DNA of 64,000 nucleotides from the NCBI GenBank assembly GCA_964036275.1, contig OZ038435.1, positions 2,852,001 through 2,916,000 of the forward strand, given 5' to 3'. Within the stretch, counting starts at the first letter, position 1. Every line of letters begins with the position of its first letter. Both the position numbers and the translations under genes were made by a program. Origin of the DNA: Litoditis marina. Its lineage: Eukaryota > Nematoda > Chromadorea > Rhabditida > Rhabditidae. Below are positions 41,701 to 52,885 of the stretch, in pieces. The notes under the pieces were generated by a model. That model did not search any database and was not told the DNA's origin. It worked only from the letters and a program-made list of their open reading frames with translations.

Positions 41701-43894
41701 AAGTTTTTTTTCGCATAAAGCTTCTAATTTCAGAAAAGAATGTCATGTTATTCTATTACATCTATTCCCTAGTATACAGTCAACTCGTAAAGAACGAAAT
41801 AAGTCAATCGGAGTAACACGACATCATAAATATACTTGAGCGAGCCCTCTAGCAACATTGGCTTCAAACTCACTTTGGCGTAGAGGTCAACTTGGGCTTG
41901 TTCGACGGAGAACTCAGAGAGCGGCGTCTCGGACTGGAGGCAATCTGGAAATTATCATGAGATTCAAACAAGAAAATGGAATTATATCGGAAAATGGAAA
42001 ATGGGAAGTGAAAGTTCTTATTGTTCGGGAACTTGTCACACTTTGCTGCGTCTTTATTTCAACCTTCAGGCATATTAACATCTTAACATTCTAAAATTGT
42101 TTTGAGTCTGGATTGAGACCTAATGCAAGTCTGACTGATGCATGTATGATGCAACTGATGTGAAGCCTGTAAACCAATGATGTTCCTGATCTCTCGCTCT
42201 GAAACTTTTTAACTACTAGTTGAAAACCTAGTTTTCTATATTCATGAAATTCACCCACTAAACATGAACCAAAAAAGATCTGCTGATCAACTTCACCCAC
42301 TTCACTCAGGTCACTCAGGTCGAGAAGATCGAGTTCTCTTTCCGATGGGGAGCGCGGCGACTCAGAACCCCGAGCACGTTCCACCCTGAAAGTATATAAC
42401 ATATTTGTAGTTTGATCTGCACATTATGATCAATGAGTTGGACCTCAAACAGGGGGATTCTCAAACTACATATATAAACTCGCAACACCTTCCTCCTACA
42501 CCTTTAGAATATTCAAATTTCTTTTCAGTTCGAATTAGAACCGAATCGCAAAGTTAACTCATTTCCTCTGCATCCTTTCATCCCGTGTACAAGTCGGTTT
42601 GCAATTAGGTTTTCTGAGAGTGGAAGTACAGGAAATAGTTAGTTGAGGGCTTGAAACGTGAGTGATGTTTCTCAATTGTTACTATAATGAATACAATGTT
42701 CACCTGCTGTCGTTGCGACGGCCGGACTTCTTCAGCACCGACTTCTTCCTGTTGTTTCTGCCGTGGCGAGAGGACGCACGGCGATGAGAAGAAGCGGGTC
42801 TGGAATACAAACGGTGAAGGATTGTAAACGGTTGCAACTGTAGTTTGAGTTCGAACTCCATACGCATTCGTTCGTTGCGACTAGCGTTGATTTTCAGCGA
42901 AACAAAACTACATCCAACCAAACAAGCCTGTCTAGAGTTACTCTAGTAGAGCTATAGCTCTTGTGAATACACTTAAACTAGCAGATTGTTGCGACTATAA
43001 ATTACGAATAGTTTCACAAACGACATGCAATGGAAGAGTCTAGTCCCAATCTAAAAGTCTAGACTCGAGACCAGACTGTTCTTGGCTTCACAGATAGTTC
43101 AAGTTTATATTTCACGAAAGTCACTTTCACGAAGAAGTATACTTTCTGTTTTCACGTAAACAGGATCTATCTCCATTGCAGACATGTTTTCACGTACACG
43201 TTTTCTTTCAAACATGAATGAGTCCATTTTGTAGCAGTCAAATCGGCTCACCAACCAAAAACATTCTTCTGGATCGTACAAAAACTACCAACTACGAGCT
43301 ACAAACCACAAACAAACTACGACTACAAACTATGGAAAAACTACGAAATCTCACCTCGATTTTCGGTACTTGGTGCTGACCACTTTGCGCGGTTGCGTGT
43401 TCTTGGCTGCTCGACGACTGCGATCGGACGAGCGGTGACGGCGTGCGGGAACCGACGCGCTGCGAAGCCGCGCGGTGCGGCAGCTGGTACAACGGTTCGA
43501 ACGGCTGGTACGAGTGGCGGAACGGCTGGTCGAGGCACTTCGAGAGCTTCGTGTACCAGAAGAGGTAGATGAGAGAGATCCAGTTTGCGACGAACCCTGT
43601 AAAATGTTATGAATAATGATTGATTGGCTAAACCGATTCCAATTTCGATTCTAGTTTCAATTTCAAACTGACTATTTCAACAAGAAGAGATATTATGTTT
43701 GACAAAGATCTAGGTTTTTATCGCGGACGAAATTTACATGTAGCTCGTATTTAAATTGAACAGAATTATTTACCCTGAAAAATATATGAACAGTGAAAAC
43801 TAGACTACTAAATATTTTTAGTAGTGTCAATAAGCAACATACAACTCACACTGACAGAGTAGTCGGAATCAGAATCAGAATAGCTTCGTGGCAT
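29223..43894 (-). CDS. Unrecognised Ser/Arg-rich protein with NQTAP repeats
   Basis: Exons, 5' to 3': 43894-43850, 43596-43355, 42799-42704, 42385-42301, 41944-41874, 41618-41504, 41004-40784, (40591-40481), 39920-39854, 39395-39267, 38914-38792, 38418-38318, 37860-37732, 37466-37377, 36960-36795, 36524-36467, 35262-35196, 34477-34395, 34187-34101, 34028-34018, 33865-33816, 32857-32778, 31635-31533, 31452-31367, 31091-31001, 30777-30656, 30344-30253, 29542-29476, 29290-29223 (TAA). All junctions agree in phase, giving 914 residues, or 951 with the bracketed exon. It starts MPRSYSDSDSDYSVS, then has about 250 residues of Ser/Arg-rich disorder, a more folded middle (MIIIDNNIVIFSAG; VIVIRRVTKIK; IIIERDTIVDTRV), a second Ser/Arg-rich part with three NQTAP modules, and a compact end (TLVANVNGERWRFTCNFNLE). 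RS dipeptides recall splicing or nuclear proteins, but I see no RNA-binding motif. Function unknown. Confidence 0.85.
29690..29811. repeat. Long palindrome with 46-base arms
   Basis: The left arm starts GTTAATGTGCTCAGTGAGAG and the right arm ends CTCTCACTGAGCACATTGAC. The arms match almost perfectly through AGTACATCTC and the GGGTCGAAACGGTTT region, around a loop of about 28 bases. It lies in an intron of the Ser/Arg-rich gene, directly before a TATA-type promoter-like segment. Confidence 0.9.
29812..30135 (+). promoter_or_regulatory. TATA-containing, promoter-like or LTR-like segment
   Basis: After the palindrome come a GC-rich stretch, a strong TATA box (CTTTATATATATAAGC at about 29869), CT-repeat tracts, a donor-like CCGGTGAGTAAAC at 30002, a small hairpin (AAGTCCATCA/TGATGGAACGGACTT) and AATAAAAT near 30126. 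This order resembles a solo LTR (promoter, R/U5 region, poly(A) signal), but I could not define the TG..CA ends or a target duplication. It may instead be a promoter carried by a foldback element. Confidence 0.35.
30481..30545. repeat. 26-bp tandem repeat, 2.5 copies
   Basis: The unit GCAACCTGGTTGCATTTTGG (plus TTGCAT) repeats exactly in an intron of the Ser/Arg-rich gene. The unit is itself partly palindromic (GCAACCTGGTTGC), so each copy can form a hairpin. Related GGTTGCAT/ATGCAACC words occur at 30370-30410. Confidence 0.85.
31815..32155. repeat. G/C-run element with GTCGAC core, copy 3
   Basis: A long composite: CCCCACC and GGGGGGTG runs, then GTGATTGTACAATGTCGACA followed by TTTAAC, a C run, and further G runs with GCGATTGTACGGTG. 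It shares the GTACAATGTCGAC core with the copies at 713 and 1068. It sits in an intron of the Ser/Arg-rich gene. Confidence 0.8.
33268..33667. mobile_element. Foldback element, about 400 bp
   Basis: The left end TTAGTATAAAAAACGAGTGT continues into CAAGAAAGTAAAGATTAGTT. The right end reads AACTAATCTTTACTTTCTTG and on to ACATTCGTTTTTTATACTAA. A second, inner pair (TTAATAAACGGATATTAAGA and TCTTAATATCCGTTTATTGG) extends the stem. It lies in the intron between exons 33865-33816 and 32857-32778 of the Ser/Arg-rich gene. It has no coding capacity, so it is a MITE or foldback transposon. Confidence 0.85.
34018..34028 (-). other. 11-base microexon of the Ser/Arg-rich gene
   Basis: The exons on either side (ending in phase 1 at 34101, starting in phase 0 at 33865) cannot be joined directly in frame. 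AGCTGCAATTG, flanked by actgtag and gtagtg, is 11 bases and restores the frame exactly, adding E-L-Q-L. I chose it because it is the best-placed candidate in that intron with both splice sites and the right length class. Confidence 0.55.
35735..36055. repeat. G/C-run element, diverged core
   Basis: Alternating C and G runs separated by GAAGTT and TAGTAAATGTCGAAGTTGAA spacers, with a run of about 17 G near 35998-36014. The core reads AATGTCGAAG, one base from the GTCGAC of the other copies. It is in an intron of the Ser/Arg-rich gene. Confidence 0.75.
38747..38787. repeat. (CAA)n microsatellite
   Basis: About 13 CAA triplets end 4 bases from the splice donor of exon 38914-38792 of the - strand gene. 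A related imperfect AACAACAAT tract is at 37866-37936, again next to an exon's splice acceptor. Confidence 0.95.
39425..39690. repeat. Degenerate direct duplication
   Basis: 39425-39526 and 39598-39682 share ATTGAAAACAGGATGGAAT-like starts, a GGAGTCA block and an identical GATTTAGTACCGC end. This is an old local duplication in an intron of the Ser/Arg-rich gene. Confidence 0.6.
40481..40591 (-). other. Probable 37-codon cassette exon of the Ser/Arg-rich gene
   Basis: Preceded by cattag, this GC-richer stretch continues the open frame of exon 41004-40784 in the correct phase (AG|A). It encodes SREFLVVHCSVLGGRIK then HTRPDFYPRRH and can leave through a weak gtcttt donor in the phase needed by exon 39920. 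Its 111 bases are a multiple of three. Without a splice it runs on to a stop at 40339, an alternative C-terminus. Confidence 0.5.
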
Positions 43895-44616
43895 CTTGTC
43901 TCTGGTTAGTAGTTGAGATTAGTTGAGGTAGTTGGGAAAAAAGCGGCCTCCTGGTCAGTGGACGAAATTGAGAATGACCATCTCAGGCAGCTTTTCACGT
44001 TCTTTTTCTCGAATCCATGAAAAAGACACGTTTTCCAACACGATCCACTCCGTTTTCTGAAAACACGTTTCCAAACAGGAATACCAGTCTGGAATACTCG
44101 TAATTTTCCTCGAACTTTGCACTATCAGTTGATGAACTTTTCTGACAAACTATTGGAATCGGAAAAATCAGTCACGAGGGTGAAAAAAAACTCAATATTT
44201 TAGATGGTAAAGTTGTTAATCATGTTCCGTTTTCAAACAGAAATACCAGTCTGGATTACTCGTAAATTTTCTCGAAAGTTGCACGTATTTAGTTGATGGA
44301 CTTTTCTGACAAACCCAAATTGAATAAACGTACAAAATAACCTTTTATATCTTATTATTTCACCTTACCGTTGACTGAAACTAACACACCTACAACATCA
44401 TTTGAATTCAGTGATTCCTCGCTAGTTCCCTCCTCTTTCTATGTTGAGTGAGTGTCCTCTAAATGTCTCATTCTCTAAATGTGAAGAGAAGAAATGGAAT
44501 TTGGAAATACTTCCGATCTATAGCCTTCGAGAACTTATAGTCAAGACTTATCTCATGAGATCAGCGCATGTGATTTCAGAGGAACGCGCACTGTAGAACA
44601 GTACTGAGACTATTCT

Positions 44617-44740
44617 TTAAAGAAGGACGATTATGTGGTCCAATCGCAACGGTTCAGTCCTTTAAACTGCAATACATTTTTCAATTGCAGTTTAAAGGAC
44701 CGTTGACACGGGATTGGTCCACATAATCGTCCTACTTTAA
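44617..44740. mobile_element. TTAA-flanked foldback MITE, copy 1
   Basis: TTAA then AGAAGGACGATTATGTGG at the left, and CCACATAATCGTCCTACT then TTAA at the right, with inner arms CAGTCCTTTAAACTGCAAT and ATTGCAGTTTAAAGGACCG. Nearly the whole element folds into one hairpin. TTAA at both edges suggests piggyBac-type mobilisation. Confidence 0.85.
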
Positions 44741-45929
44741 GCGCCCATTTAAACTAGATCAACAAAAAAAAATAAATAGAATATACGGGTTTTATTGTGA
44801 TACATCGGGTACGAGACAACTCTGGAAAACAAAGGAATTCGAAAAAAAGCTCAATCTGCACCTCGAAATAATGTAACCAACCATGTTCACAAGTGTTAGT
44901 AGATTAGCTTGGTTAGTAGGAAAAACATTATTAGTAAGTTTCAAATTATGTTAGTAAGTAGTGAGTATGAACATTGTGATTCAGAAATATACGTATTTTA
45001 TACCGAGGACCGAATGAGATTCAAAACTATTCCATGAGTGAGAGGTTCTCTACTGGTAGCCAATTAGCAATGTACCAATTTACGACGTGCGAAATACCTT
45101 AGAAGAAGTTATAGTTTCAGTCGGTTAAGCTTCACTTTTTCGCACGTTTCACGATGACTATCAGCATTAAATTTTGAACAAGTCGATTCTATAGGACAAA
45201 TTCAGAATGACTGTGAGATTCCTGATTGAGAACTATGTACAAATGCAGTTTTTCAAAATAACTGAGTTGCGGATAATGGGGGTAATAGCTATGCACAATA
45301 GTATGAAAAATAAAAAAATATATAGTCTGTGTCGTTTATCCGTTGACCTTTACAGTATACAGTCAAATTTTCTTTCATAAACTATTGAAATTGATTTGAT
45401 TTGACAGTTCTGAATTTGATAAAGATAGAGAACCGAATGCAAAACTCTAATTATTTTACGGAAAGTTTTCAAAACTTGCAATTTCGTACTGTAGGTACCA
45501 GCGAACGTGCGAAACAGACTATAAACCTAGATACGGGTAGGTTTAATATTGGGGTCTTATATTGTGAAAAACATATTGTACTAATTATTAGGAATATAAG
45601 GCATGCTGACGGATAGCTATGATATAATGAAATGTATTAACTGAACGAGCTTATTAATTTCACTGTAACAGTGACGATTTTTAGTGAGAAGTACTGAAGG
45701 GGATTGTTTTCACAAGGACTTAGGAAAAACGAGCGCAGTACTTGAGGTAGGCAATCACAAAATCGCTGAACAGAGAAAACTATACAGTAGTAAACTAAAC
45801 GTCAATAGACTAGCCACCAAAACGTGGAGACAGCAGAAACTATGTTCAAAAATATACCTGAGAGTTGATTTGCAATTTTTCATGACTTCTCAATTTCAAA
45901 TCACTAGACTATTGACAAGTTGATCCAAA

Positions 45930-46049
45930 AGCAGGAAGATTATGTGGACCAATCCCTTGTCAACGGTCCTTTAAACTGCAATTGAGAAATGAATTTCAGC
46001 TTAAAGGACTGAAGCGTTGGGATTGGACCACATAATCGTCCTTCTTTAA
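45930..46049. mobile_element. TTAA-type foldback MITE, copy 2
   Basis: It has the same ends (AGGAAGATTATGTGGACC and CCACATAATCGTCCTTCT followed by TTAA) and inner arms as the copy at 44617. The left flanking TTAA is lost. It ends 17 bases beyond the stop codon of the gene at 46066, so it probably lies in that gene's 3' UTR and could fold in the transcript. Confidence 0.85.
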
Positions 46050-46065
46050 CATGAGCATAACTGAT

Positions 46066-49000
46066 TTAGAACCAGGTTCTTGGCTCTTCTGCCACGAAAA
46101 TGTGCTTAATCGACGTCAAAGCGACCAGAACGAGGTTGAGACAGGCGACTATCATGTGGACCAGGATGTTACAGATGGCATAGACAAAGTCGAAGCAGAA
46201 CCGAATCAGGAAGGTCAGGTTCTCGTTCATGTTCTCCGCCAACTCGTGCACTCCGGAGACAATCTGTAAAGTGCACTTTTAGAGAGTGACCACATCTTTT
46301 TTGTAGTTTGGAATTGATAACCGCCATAAATTACGAGTCCGGACCGGGAAGCGACGGGATTAAATTTCAAACACAATGGACAAAGTACAACCCCATGGCA
46401 TGCTTTAAAAAGAGAAATCCATACGGTAGGAACGGTATTGCGGTAAGTACACTATTAATGAAAAGTTGTGTGTCCAACCTGTCAACACATTGATTAAGTA
46501 TTCGATGTGTGGTACGTTTAAGTTTTTAACAGTTTCTGTGAAGTGAGTCAATTGCATTTGGTTGAAGTTCACTGCATGTTCCAAAATATTGCTGTGTTTC
46601 ACACGTTCCACGTGTGAAAACCAGCAGAATATAAAAACTAATCAGTAATAATAACTGACCACTTCCCAGATTCCGCCGAACAGAGCCCAGAAAATAGTTC
46701 CGAATGCATGGAATCCAGCAAACATCGACGAGAAAACCGAGCACACATCTAAAATGTTGCGTTTGTGAATTACTTCATGGTTTTTTTTATTTGATTCCGA
46801 TGACAACATCGGAAAACAAAACACTGGTTGAATTTTGCTAATTATAGCTCTGCAGGCTTCGGTCTGTGTGGTTGGCTTCACAATTACACGACTTTCATGG
46901 CACGAAAATCATGAGATCAACTCATTAAATACTATTGATGCCGTGCTGCAACATTGGAACTTCGCAAATATGGCATGATTGTAAAGTTATCATAAGTAAC
47001 ATATAAAGTTCTTCTGTAGGTTGGAGTGAGTGCTACGTCGCGAGACTTACTTCCAGTAACTTCAGACGCGAGTCTGGACGTTTCGACTGTGATCGCAGTC
47101 CAGAGATCGGCGTGTTCGGCGCAAACTGCATCGAACATTGGGGAAAACGGACCGGCGAAGTACCTGGAGGCGTTATAGTATTTGAAAAAGTAAGTTCAAC
47201 CACGAGGACATAAACACAGAGCCCTTTCTAATATGCATAAACACTTAAGTAACTTTTACTTACTGTTACTATACATTGAAATTTGTAATCTGAACTGTCA
47301 AAATGGGTGCTGGATTAGATTCAAATTATATGAGTGCACGTCGGATTGAAAAGTTATACTCAAGTAAACTGTTAGTCAAATGTAGAGTCACGTGAAACAT
47401 GTTGAATACAGCAAAACTCAAAAACGCGCAATGAGAAAGTGCACGATTTCTCATTAGAATGCTAAGCTCAGGTGACTATTCACTTCTAGTGAGAACGGGA
47501 TCGAAAACTGACGTGCAGAAGAATCCGTCGTTTTCTGGGGCCATAAAATTATGGATGACTCGGAATATGACGACGGCAATAAACAGGACAACCAACGAGG
47601 CGGAGGCAAGACCGGAATACCGAGCTGCTTCCCTGCAATTCACCGTTGTTAAAATTTCCAGTTTCGCGTTTTTAAAATTTTGAATATTTCACGTTTCGTA
47701 TTTTTCCGAGTTCTGAGTTTTTTATAACGATTCTGTGAATCACACTCAAATGCAGCTCTACTGGTTAAACTGAATGTTATTTTCATATTTTTCTGAAAAT
47801 CACATCAGGAATGTTATCCTCGGAGACAACTCTTGTTATGTAAATGGTAAATAGTTCTTTATGTCTTCAGATTCGTGAATGTGCTTGACTCAATCTTCTG
47901 AAAGAGAAATAAAGTCATGAATTTACTTGTATTCAGGCGGGATATCCTGTACGGCGGATTTGACGATGTCCAAACTGTGAGCCAGCGAGCACCCACATTG
48001 GTCCACTTCCTAAAAAGGAAAGTATAATAACGTGCATATTTGAGAATTCGCATCTGTGACATATTGTAAAGTGCACTTTCATACCTTCATTCACGTGTTC
48101 CATATATTTGGGCACGTGTGCATGGGTAGGCATACATATTTTTATCAAATTCGTGTGGGATAGTAACTAAGACACTCACTCTAATGACACAGAAGTTACA
48201 CTTTCTATAACAAAAGATGAGCCATGAGATTGAACCTTAGATATTTTCTATATAACCTTAGATACAGTGCCTCAACTAAATTTGCATACCTCGCTAGTTT
48301 CCACAATCGTTACTTTCCCGGTATTTCCGTTGCTTGGGGGATTTTCCGGTTTTTCCTGATCATAGGTGGCATTTTCCACGGTTTCAACAATAACCTCCTG
48401 AACGGTGGACGACATTTCGCTGCTGGTCGAGGTAGAGGGCTCCACGATGATTTCGGGCACGGATTCTGAAAAACATCTAGATTTGATGAATAGTTCAGAG
48501 ATGTTTTGGTTGTAAATTTAGAAAAATATTAATAATCAATGAACATTGTTGCTTTGTTTGCTGGACCGAACAATCAATGAACAGTTTGAGGTAGTGAACA
48601 CTGACTCTCTTCGAGAGATACAGTATTTTCAATGAGTTCAGAATGCGGGAAGTAGGACAATGCCACCTTTTCGAATATGGGAGCGAAAGCACGTTCATGA
48701 ACATCCATAGTAAACAGAGAATTGAATTTTCGAAGAAAATGGGTTACAGCTTTTATTATCAGCCGACCGTACCATTATTCCTAAGTATTCAGTGTTCAAT
48801 AAAATATGAATGGAATGCTGTTGTTGTAGAATTCAGAAATACGAAATAACAGTTGAACTCGAGCTATTCACAACTTGTTAAGCAACAATTAAACATTTTG
48901 TCAGTTAAACAAGTTTTTCTCTAGAGAAGTAAGTTCTCGAATAGTTTGATGAAAGGTTGAAATCTTTGGCCGACAAAAACAACTTGCATTAGTTAAGAGC

Positions 49001-49914
49001 GTTTCGGTATTTACAAAATGGAAAAACCGGTTCTCAATGACAAACTTTAATCAAATCACGTTGGAGATAACTATTATGAGAACTGTATTCGAAGTTTCAA
49101 CAATAACCTCAGTCTTCGCAGAAATAGCGTTTTTTATGACCGATTCTTAGTTGTAAACCCGCAGGACAGCAAGAGAACAAGAGTAGGGAAAACGGATATT
49201 TTTAGTAGGACAACAAGTTCATTTCAGTTCTCCATAGTTTCACATTCTGATAAAAGACTGTCTCGCTGCTAAAAAAAAAGTCTTTTTACCTTTACTACTC
49301 ACTCTACTTCTCAACCCTTAGTACTTTTCAGGTGACTAATTTTTACCGTGACCTCAACTTTTCACGCTCTCCAAAAACAAGCCTGCCTATATAAATGTTG
49401 CCGAATCCCGCTTCTTTGTAAGTTGATCCCATTATTTCAGTCTAAATTGTTACATTCTGGATCGAGATCGAACTTCAACAATGATCTTTTTCACCCCATA
49501 TTTCAGTTGCGCTTGAGATGAATAGCGACAAGTGCGTGTATAGACGTTTGATCACGTAGTTTCACGCAGTTTCACGTGTTGAGTCGTATACATTCTAAGT
49601 GACTTTAGATTTGAGTGAGTATTAAATATTGTACTGTCACTTGACTCGGAAAGCGAGAAGTGCGGGTGCTCTTCTCTCGTTCCAACTCATGTTCAAACAA
49701 ACGCGGTCTATTGACTCGTGTTACTTTGCCATTGTGTTTCAGGGTGAAGAAGACGCGCTTGTCAGCTACTCCGAAGTTCAAACTAAACTTGACAATCAAA
49801 GATTTTAAGAGCGAGTGAAAATAAGAGAGAAAAAAGAGGGCGATTGACAGAGAGAGTAGAGAAGGAGAAGAGGGGCGAAGAGGGGAAATAGATATAGGGA
49901 GTAAACGAGGAGAG

Positions 49915-49947
<33 letters not shown>

Positions 49948-51640
49948 TGAGGGAGGGAGAAGATAGAAAATAATAAGATTGATCAATTGAAAATAAATTG
50001 AAAAAAAAAAACTTAATTATCACTTCCATGAAGTTCTCAAACAATTTTTATGGCAGCAATCTTCGCCAGGAAGATAATCATCATGAAAGAGAGAATCGAT
50101 AGAAAAGAGATGACATAATTAGAAAGCATGTCTAACTGACTCTGAAGTGAGAAGAAAATTTGTGAGAAACTCTGAGAAAAGTGGTAGTTTTGCAGCTTTT
50201 TAACAGGCGTACATCTCGTGTTTCACTAACTTATACAGTTGTGCAAGAAATGAGGGAAACGATAGAAAAAAAATTGTAAACAACTTGGCAACATTTTTCC
50301 AGAATGCAAGCGCATCAAATTGTTTAGATATTTTTGAAGAAATTCATAAATCAGAAACTAAAGAGAGAAAACTTCTGAAAAAATTGATTTAATACTATAC
50401 TAGTGTTTAGGGTTGTTAATCGAGTTTGAAATTTCGAGTTTTCGAGTTTCGAGTTTTTCGAGTTTTGGGAAAAAACGAGTTTTTCGAGTTTCGAGTTATT
50501 CGAGTTTTGGGAATTTCGAGTTTTTCGAGTTCGAGTTTTCAGCGTTTCAGAAAAAACGAGTTTTCGAGTTGAACTCGAAAAACTCGATTTTCGAGTTTCG
50601 AGTTTGGTCGTTAAGTTTTAGGATTTTATCGACCTGAACAAATAAGAATTTTTTGAGAAATTCGATTTTTTTCTCGTGATTATGCGAGAATCGTGAAAAA
50701 AGGAGCATTTTATGTTTGAAATAGCAAAAAAAAGTGCTGTGAAACGCTTATTCGTCCAATGATTTTGACTTGGGACGAGGCCAAACTCGAAACTCGGAAA
50801 CTCGAGTTTTTCGAGTTTCAAGAATTTCGAGTTTTTCGAGTTTCGAGTTTTTCGAGTTTGGAGAAAAACCGAGTTTTTCGAGTTTCGAGTTACTCGAGTT
50901 TCGGAGATTTCGAGTTTTTCGAGTTTCGAGTCGAACTCGAAACTCGAAATTTCGAGTTATTTCGAGTTTTTTCGAAATTCGAGTTTGGCTTTAACAACCC
51001 TACTAGTGTTTCAAGCCACCTATATTAGTAACATCGCGGTGCAACAATTAAATTGTAGGATTGTGGTAAACATCACGTGTCGGAAGTTGGTGCTATATTG
51101 GCAGAGGCAGAGGGGGCGGGGCCTATTGAGCTGCGGGTTGGGTGGTTAGGACAAAAAAGAAGAGAGTCTCTTGACAAGTTAATTTGTGAATGTCATAATG
51201 AGCTTAACTTCGATGACATAATGTATTTTACTGTGAGAAAACTATAAAATTCTATCTCACAATAGCGTGCTAGAGATGTAAACTATATTAGATTTGTTAG
51301 AGGTTAGAAGGAGAGGAGAAGGAGAGCGAAAATGAAGGCATTGCAGCGAAGTCAAAGCCTACAAGTTCTAGCGAATTTGAGATGACAACCTCGTTAGAGG
51401 TTACTTTCAGGAGGCACATCAGCGTAATGTAGCTTTGATTTTCCATGTGTATTGTGGGAATCGTGTGCACAGAGCAAAGTAAACCTCCTGAGGAACTTTA
51501 CAAACGTGAAGTTATGTGACCTTACCGGCTACAGATGCTTCAACAGTCTTCGAGTCCTCAGAAGCACTGACGGTAGTCTTTTTCTTCTTGTTATTCGGAT
51601 CTCTTCTCGGTCGAAATAGGGACGAGACGGAAGAAACCAT
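46066..51640 (-). CDS. Unrecognised 297-residue membrane protein
   Basis: Seven exons in agreeing phase: 51640-51526, 48465-48290, 48009-47927, 47632-47513, 47163-47051, 46748-46660, 46263-46066 (TAA). The ATG lies just after a tctag acceptor-like site. The first 120 residues are cytosolic in character: basic (FRPRRDPNNKKKKT), then Thr/Ser/Glu-rich (EIIVEPSTSTSSEMSSTVQE). Then come CGCS and a helix (SASLVVLFIAVVIF), a loop with CTYFAGPFSPMFDAVCAEH, and two or three further hydrophobic segments (AFGTIFWALFGGI; FVYAICNILVHMIVACLNLV). The paired cysteines in the loop may form a disulphide. I do not recognise the family and infer only an integral membrane protein with a long soluble N-terminus. 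A 3 kb intron follows exon 1. Confidence 0.85.
47386..47480. mobile_element. CACGTGAAAC foldback element
   Basis: GAGTCACGTGAAACATGTTG at the left and TAAGCTCAGGTGACTATTCA at the right, with CTCAAAAACGCGCAA and CATTAGAATGC inside, as in the copy at 13475. It lies in the intron just after exon 47632-47513. Confidence 0.75.
49905..49952. repeat. GA-rich microsatellite
   Basis: GAGAGA runs within a broader purine-rich tract (about 49800-49975) in the first intron of the membrane protein gene. Confidence 0.85.
50399..51011. mobile_element. TTCGAG-repeat element with 11-bp terminal inverted repeats and 10-bp target duplication
   Basis: The 593-base body (50409-51001) begins AGGGTTGTTAA and ends TTAACAACCCT, perfect complements. 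ACTAGTGTTT precedes and follows it exactly, a 10-base target duplication. From each end inward lie about 200 bases of TTCGAGTT/AACTCGAA hexamer-type repeats in mixed orientation. The middle (50625-50780) is ordinary AT-rich sequence with no transposase frame. A duplication of 9-10 bases points to Mutator-like mobilisation. It is intronic, in the membrane protein gene. Confidence 0.93.
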
Positions 51641-52784
51641 GCTAGACGCAGGCAAGCAGACGGTGCTAAAGAGGGAGAATCAGATAAGGGTTATCGGCTC
51701 ATGCAGGATGCCCGGGAAACTGAGCAGATTTTAATAAGGATGAGCAGAGTGAAACATGCGAATCGATTTCTATCCATAGGTTTTCTTAATTTATGCAATT
51801 TCCAACTAAAACAAAAAACAGGGTAAGGAATATGAAAAGGACATAAATTGAAAAGTCTAGTAGTACGTAAAAAACTTAAGAAATATCGACAAATGAAACA
51901 TCGAGAAAAAATAAATACCCAGAAGGTTACCTTTCACTGGGATGAAAAGGGAGTGGGTAAAACTTGACTTGAACGGAATATTGATGCAAAAGATGTTTGA
52001 ATGGAAGACATACAGTTTCAGAGCAAGTTTAACGAAAGAATTCTAGATTTTACATACGATGGAATGAAAGAGCAACTGTCACGGAACCTTATCACTGTAA
52101 AACACAAACTTGGAGTAATTGTAAAATATGGTTTTTTAGTAATGTACAACCCCACATGGAAAGGTATCACAAGCTGAAGTGCCTAGTTCTACACAAGGTG
52201 CTAGCCACTCGAGGCAGGAGGCAAACAGAGTAATATAAACATATATGAGGTTGCAAACTAGAACTAGGCGAATGAAAGTGTAAATATTCTCACATATGGG
52301 CAAATATGATCTTTTGGTTCAGTGAGGGAGGTGGATGATTATGTATGAAATACAAAAAATCTTCGTTCATCCAATAATACTTCTGCTAAAGAACTGTCAC
52401 TTGAACAATTGACAAGTTTGGTATTCAGAATGTTAGCAAAAAGCGACCTGGTACACATTCTAATCTTAGGGCCCGAGGGATTCTCCAAATGTGGTTGTCG
52501 GAATGAATAATATGAATGAGAAGATTAATAAGTTAACACTAATAGACATTTTTGTGAATCAAATAAAAACTAGCCGCGAAAAATAATAATATTTGCCTAG
52601 AGCGGCATTCTTCAAGGTATAAGATGAGAATGTTGGCTATGCTTTTAGCGAGGTTGATAATCTCTGCGCTTTGGCGATTCTAAGCAGATTAGGAACAATG
52701 CCATATGAATGCAAACATTAGAAAATGGAGGAAATGCAAGAAAATTCACATATGAGAAGCACAGGAATAGGTTACGGGGCCAGT

Positions 52785-52885
52785 GTCTTCCCGAACCGAC
52801 TCTTCCCGAACCAAAATCGAACCACTTCTTCCCGAACCAGTTGGTTCGGTGAGAAACCGAACCACTTGCGTACCGAACCTACGTT
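52785..52885. repeat. GAACC-rich repeat related to 11298-11512
   Basis: Three successive CTTCCCGAACC words, then AGTTGGTTCGGTGAGAAACC and a GAACCACTTGCGTACC stretch. It matches the left half of the element at 11298-11512 and lacks the right arm. Confidence 0.7.

Larger units (their letters stand above)
43895..46065. other. Intergenic region between the 297-residue membrane protein gene and the Ser/Arg-rich gene
   Basis: About 2.2 kb, AT-rich, with repeated GAATACCAGTCTGGA-type segments at 44080 and 44245 and two related foldback elements at 44617-44740 and 45930-46049. No coding exon is supported. Confidence 0.65.

Noticed and set aside
50413..51028. Repetitive Phe/Glu/Ser-rich frames
   Set aside because: They are translations of TTCGAG repeats inside the inverted-repeat element.
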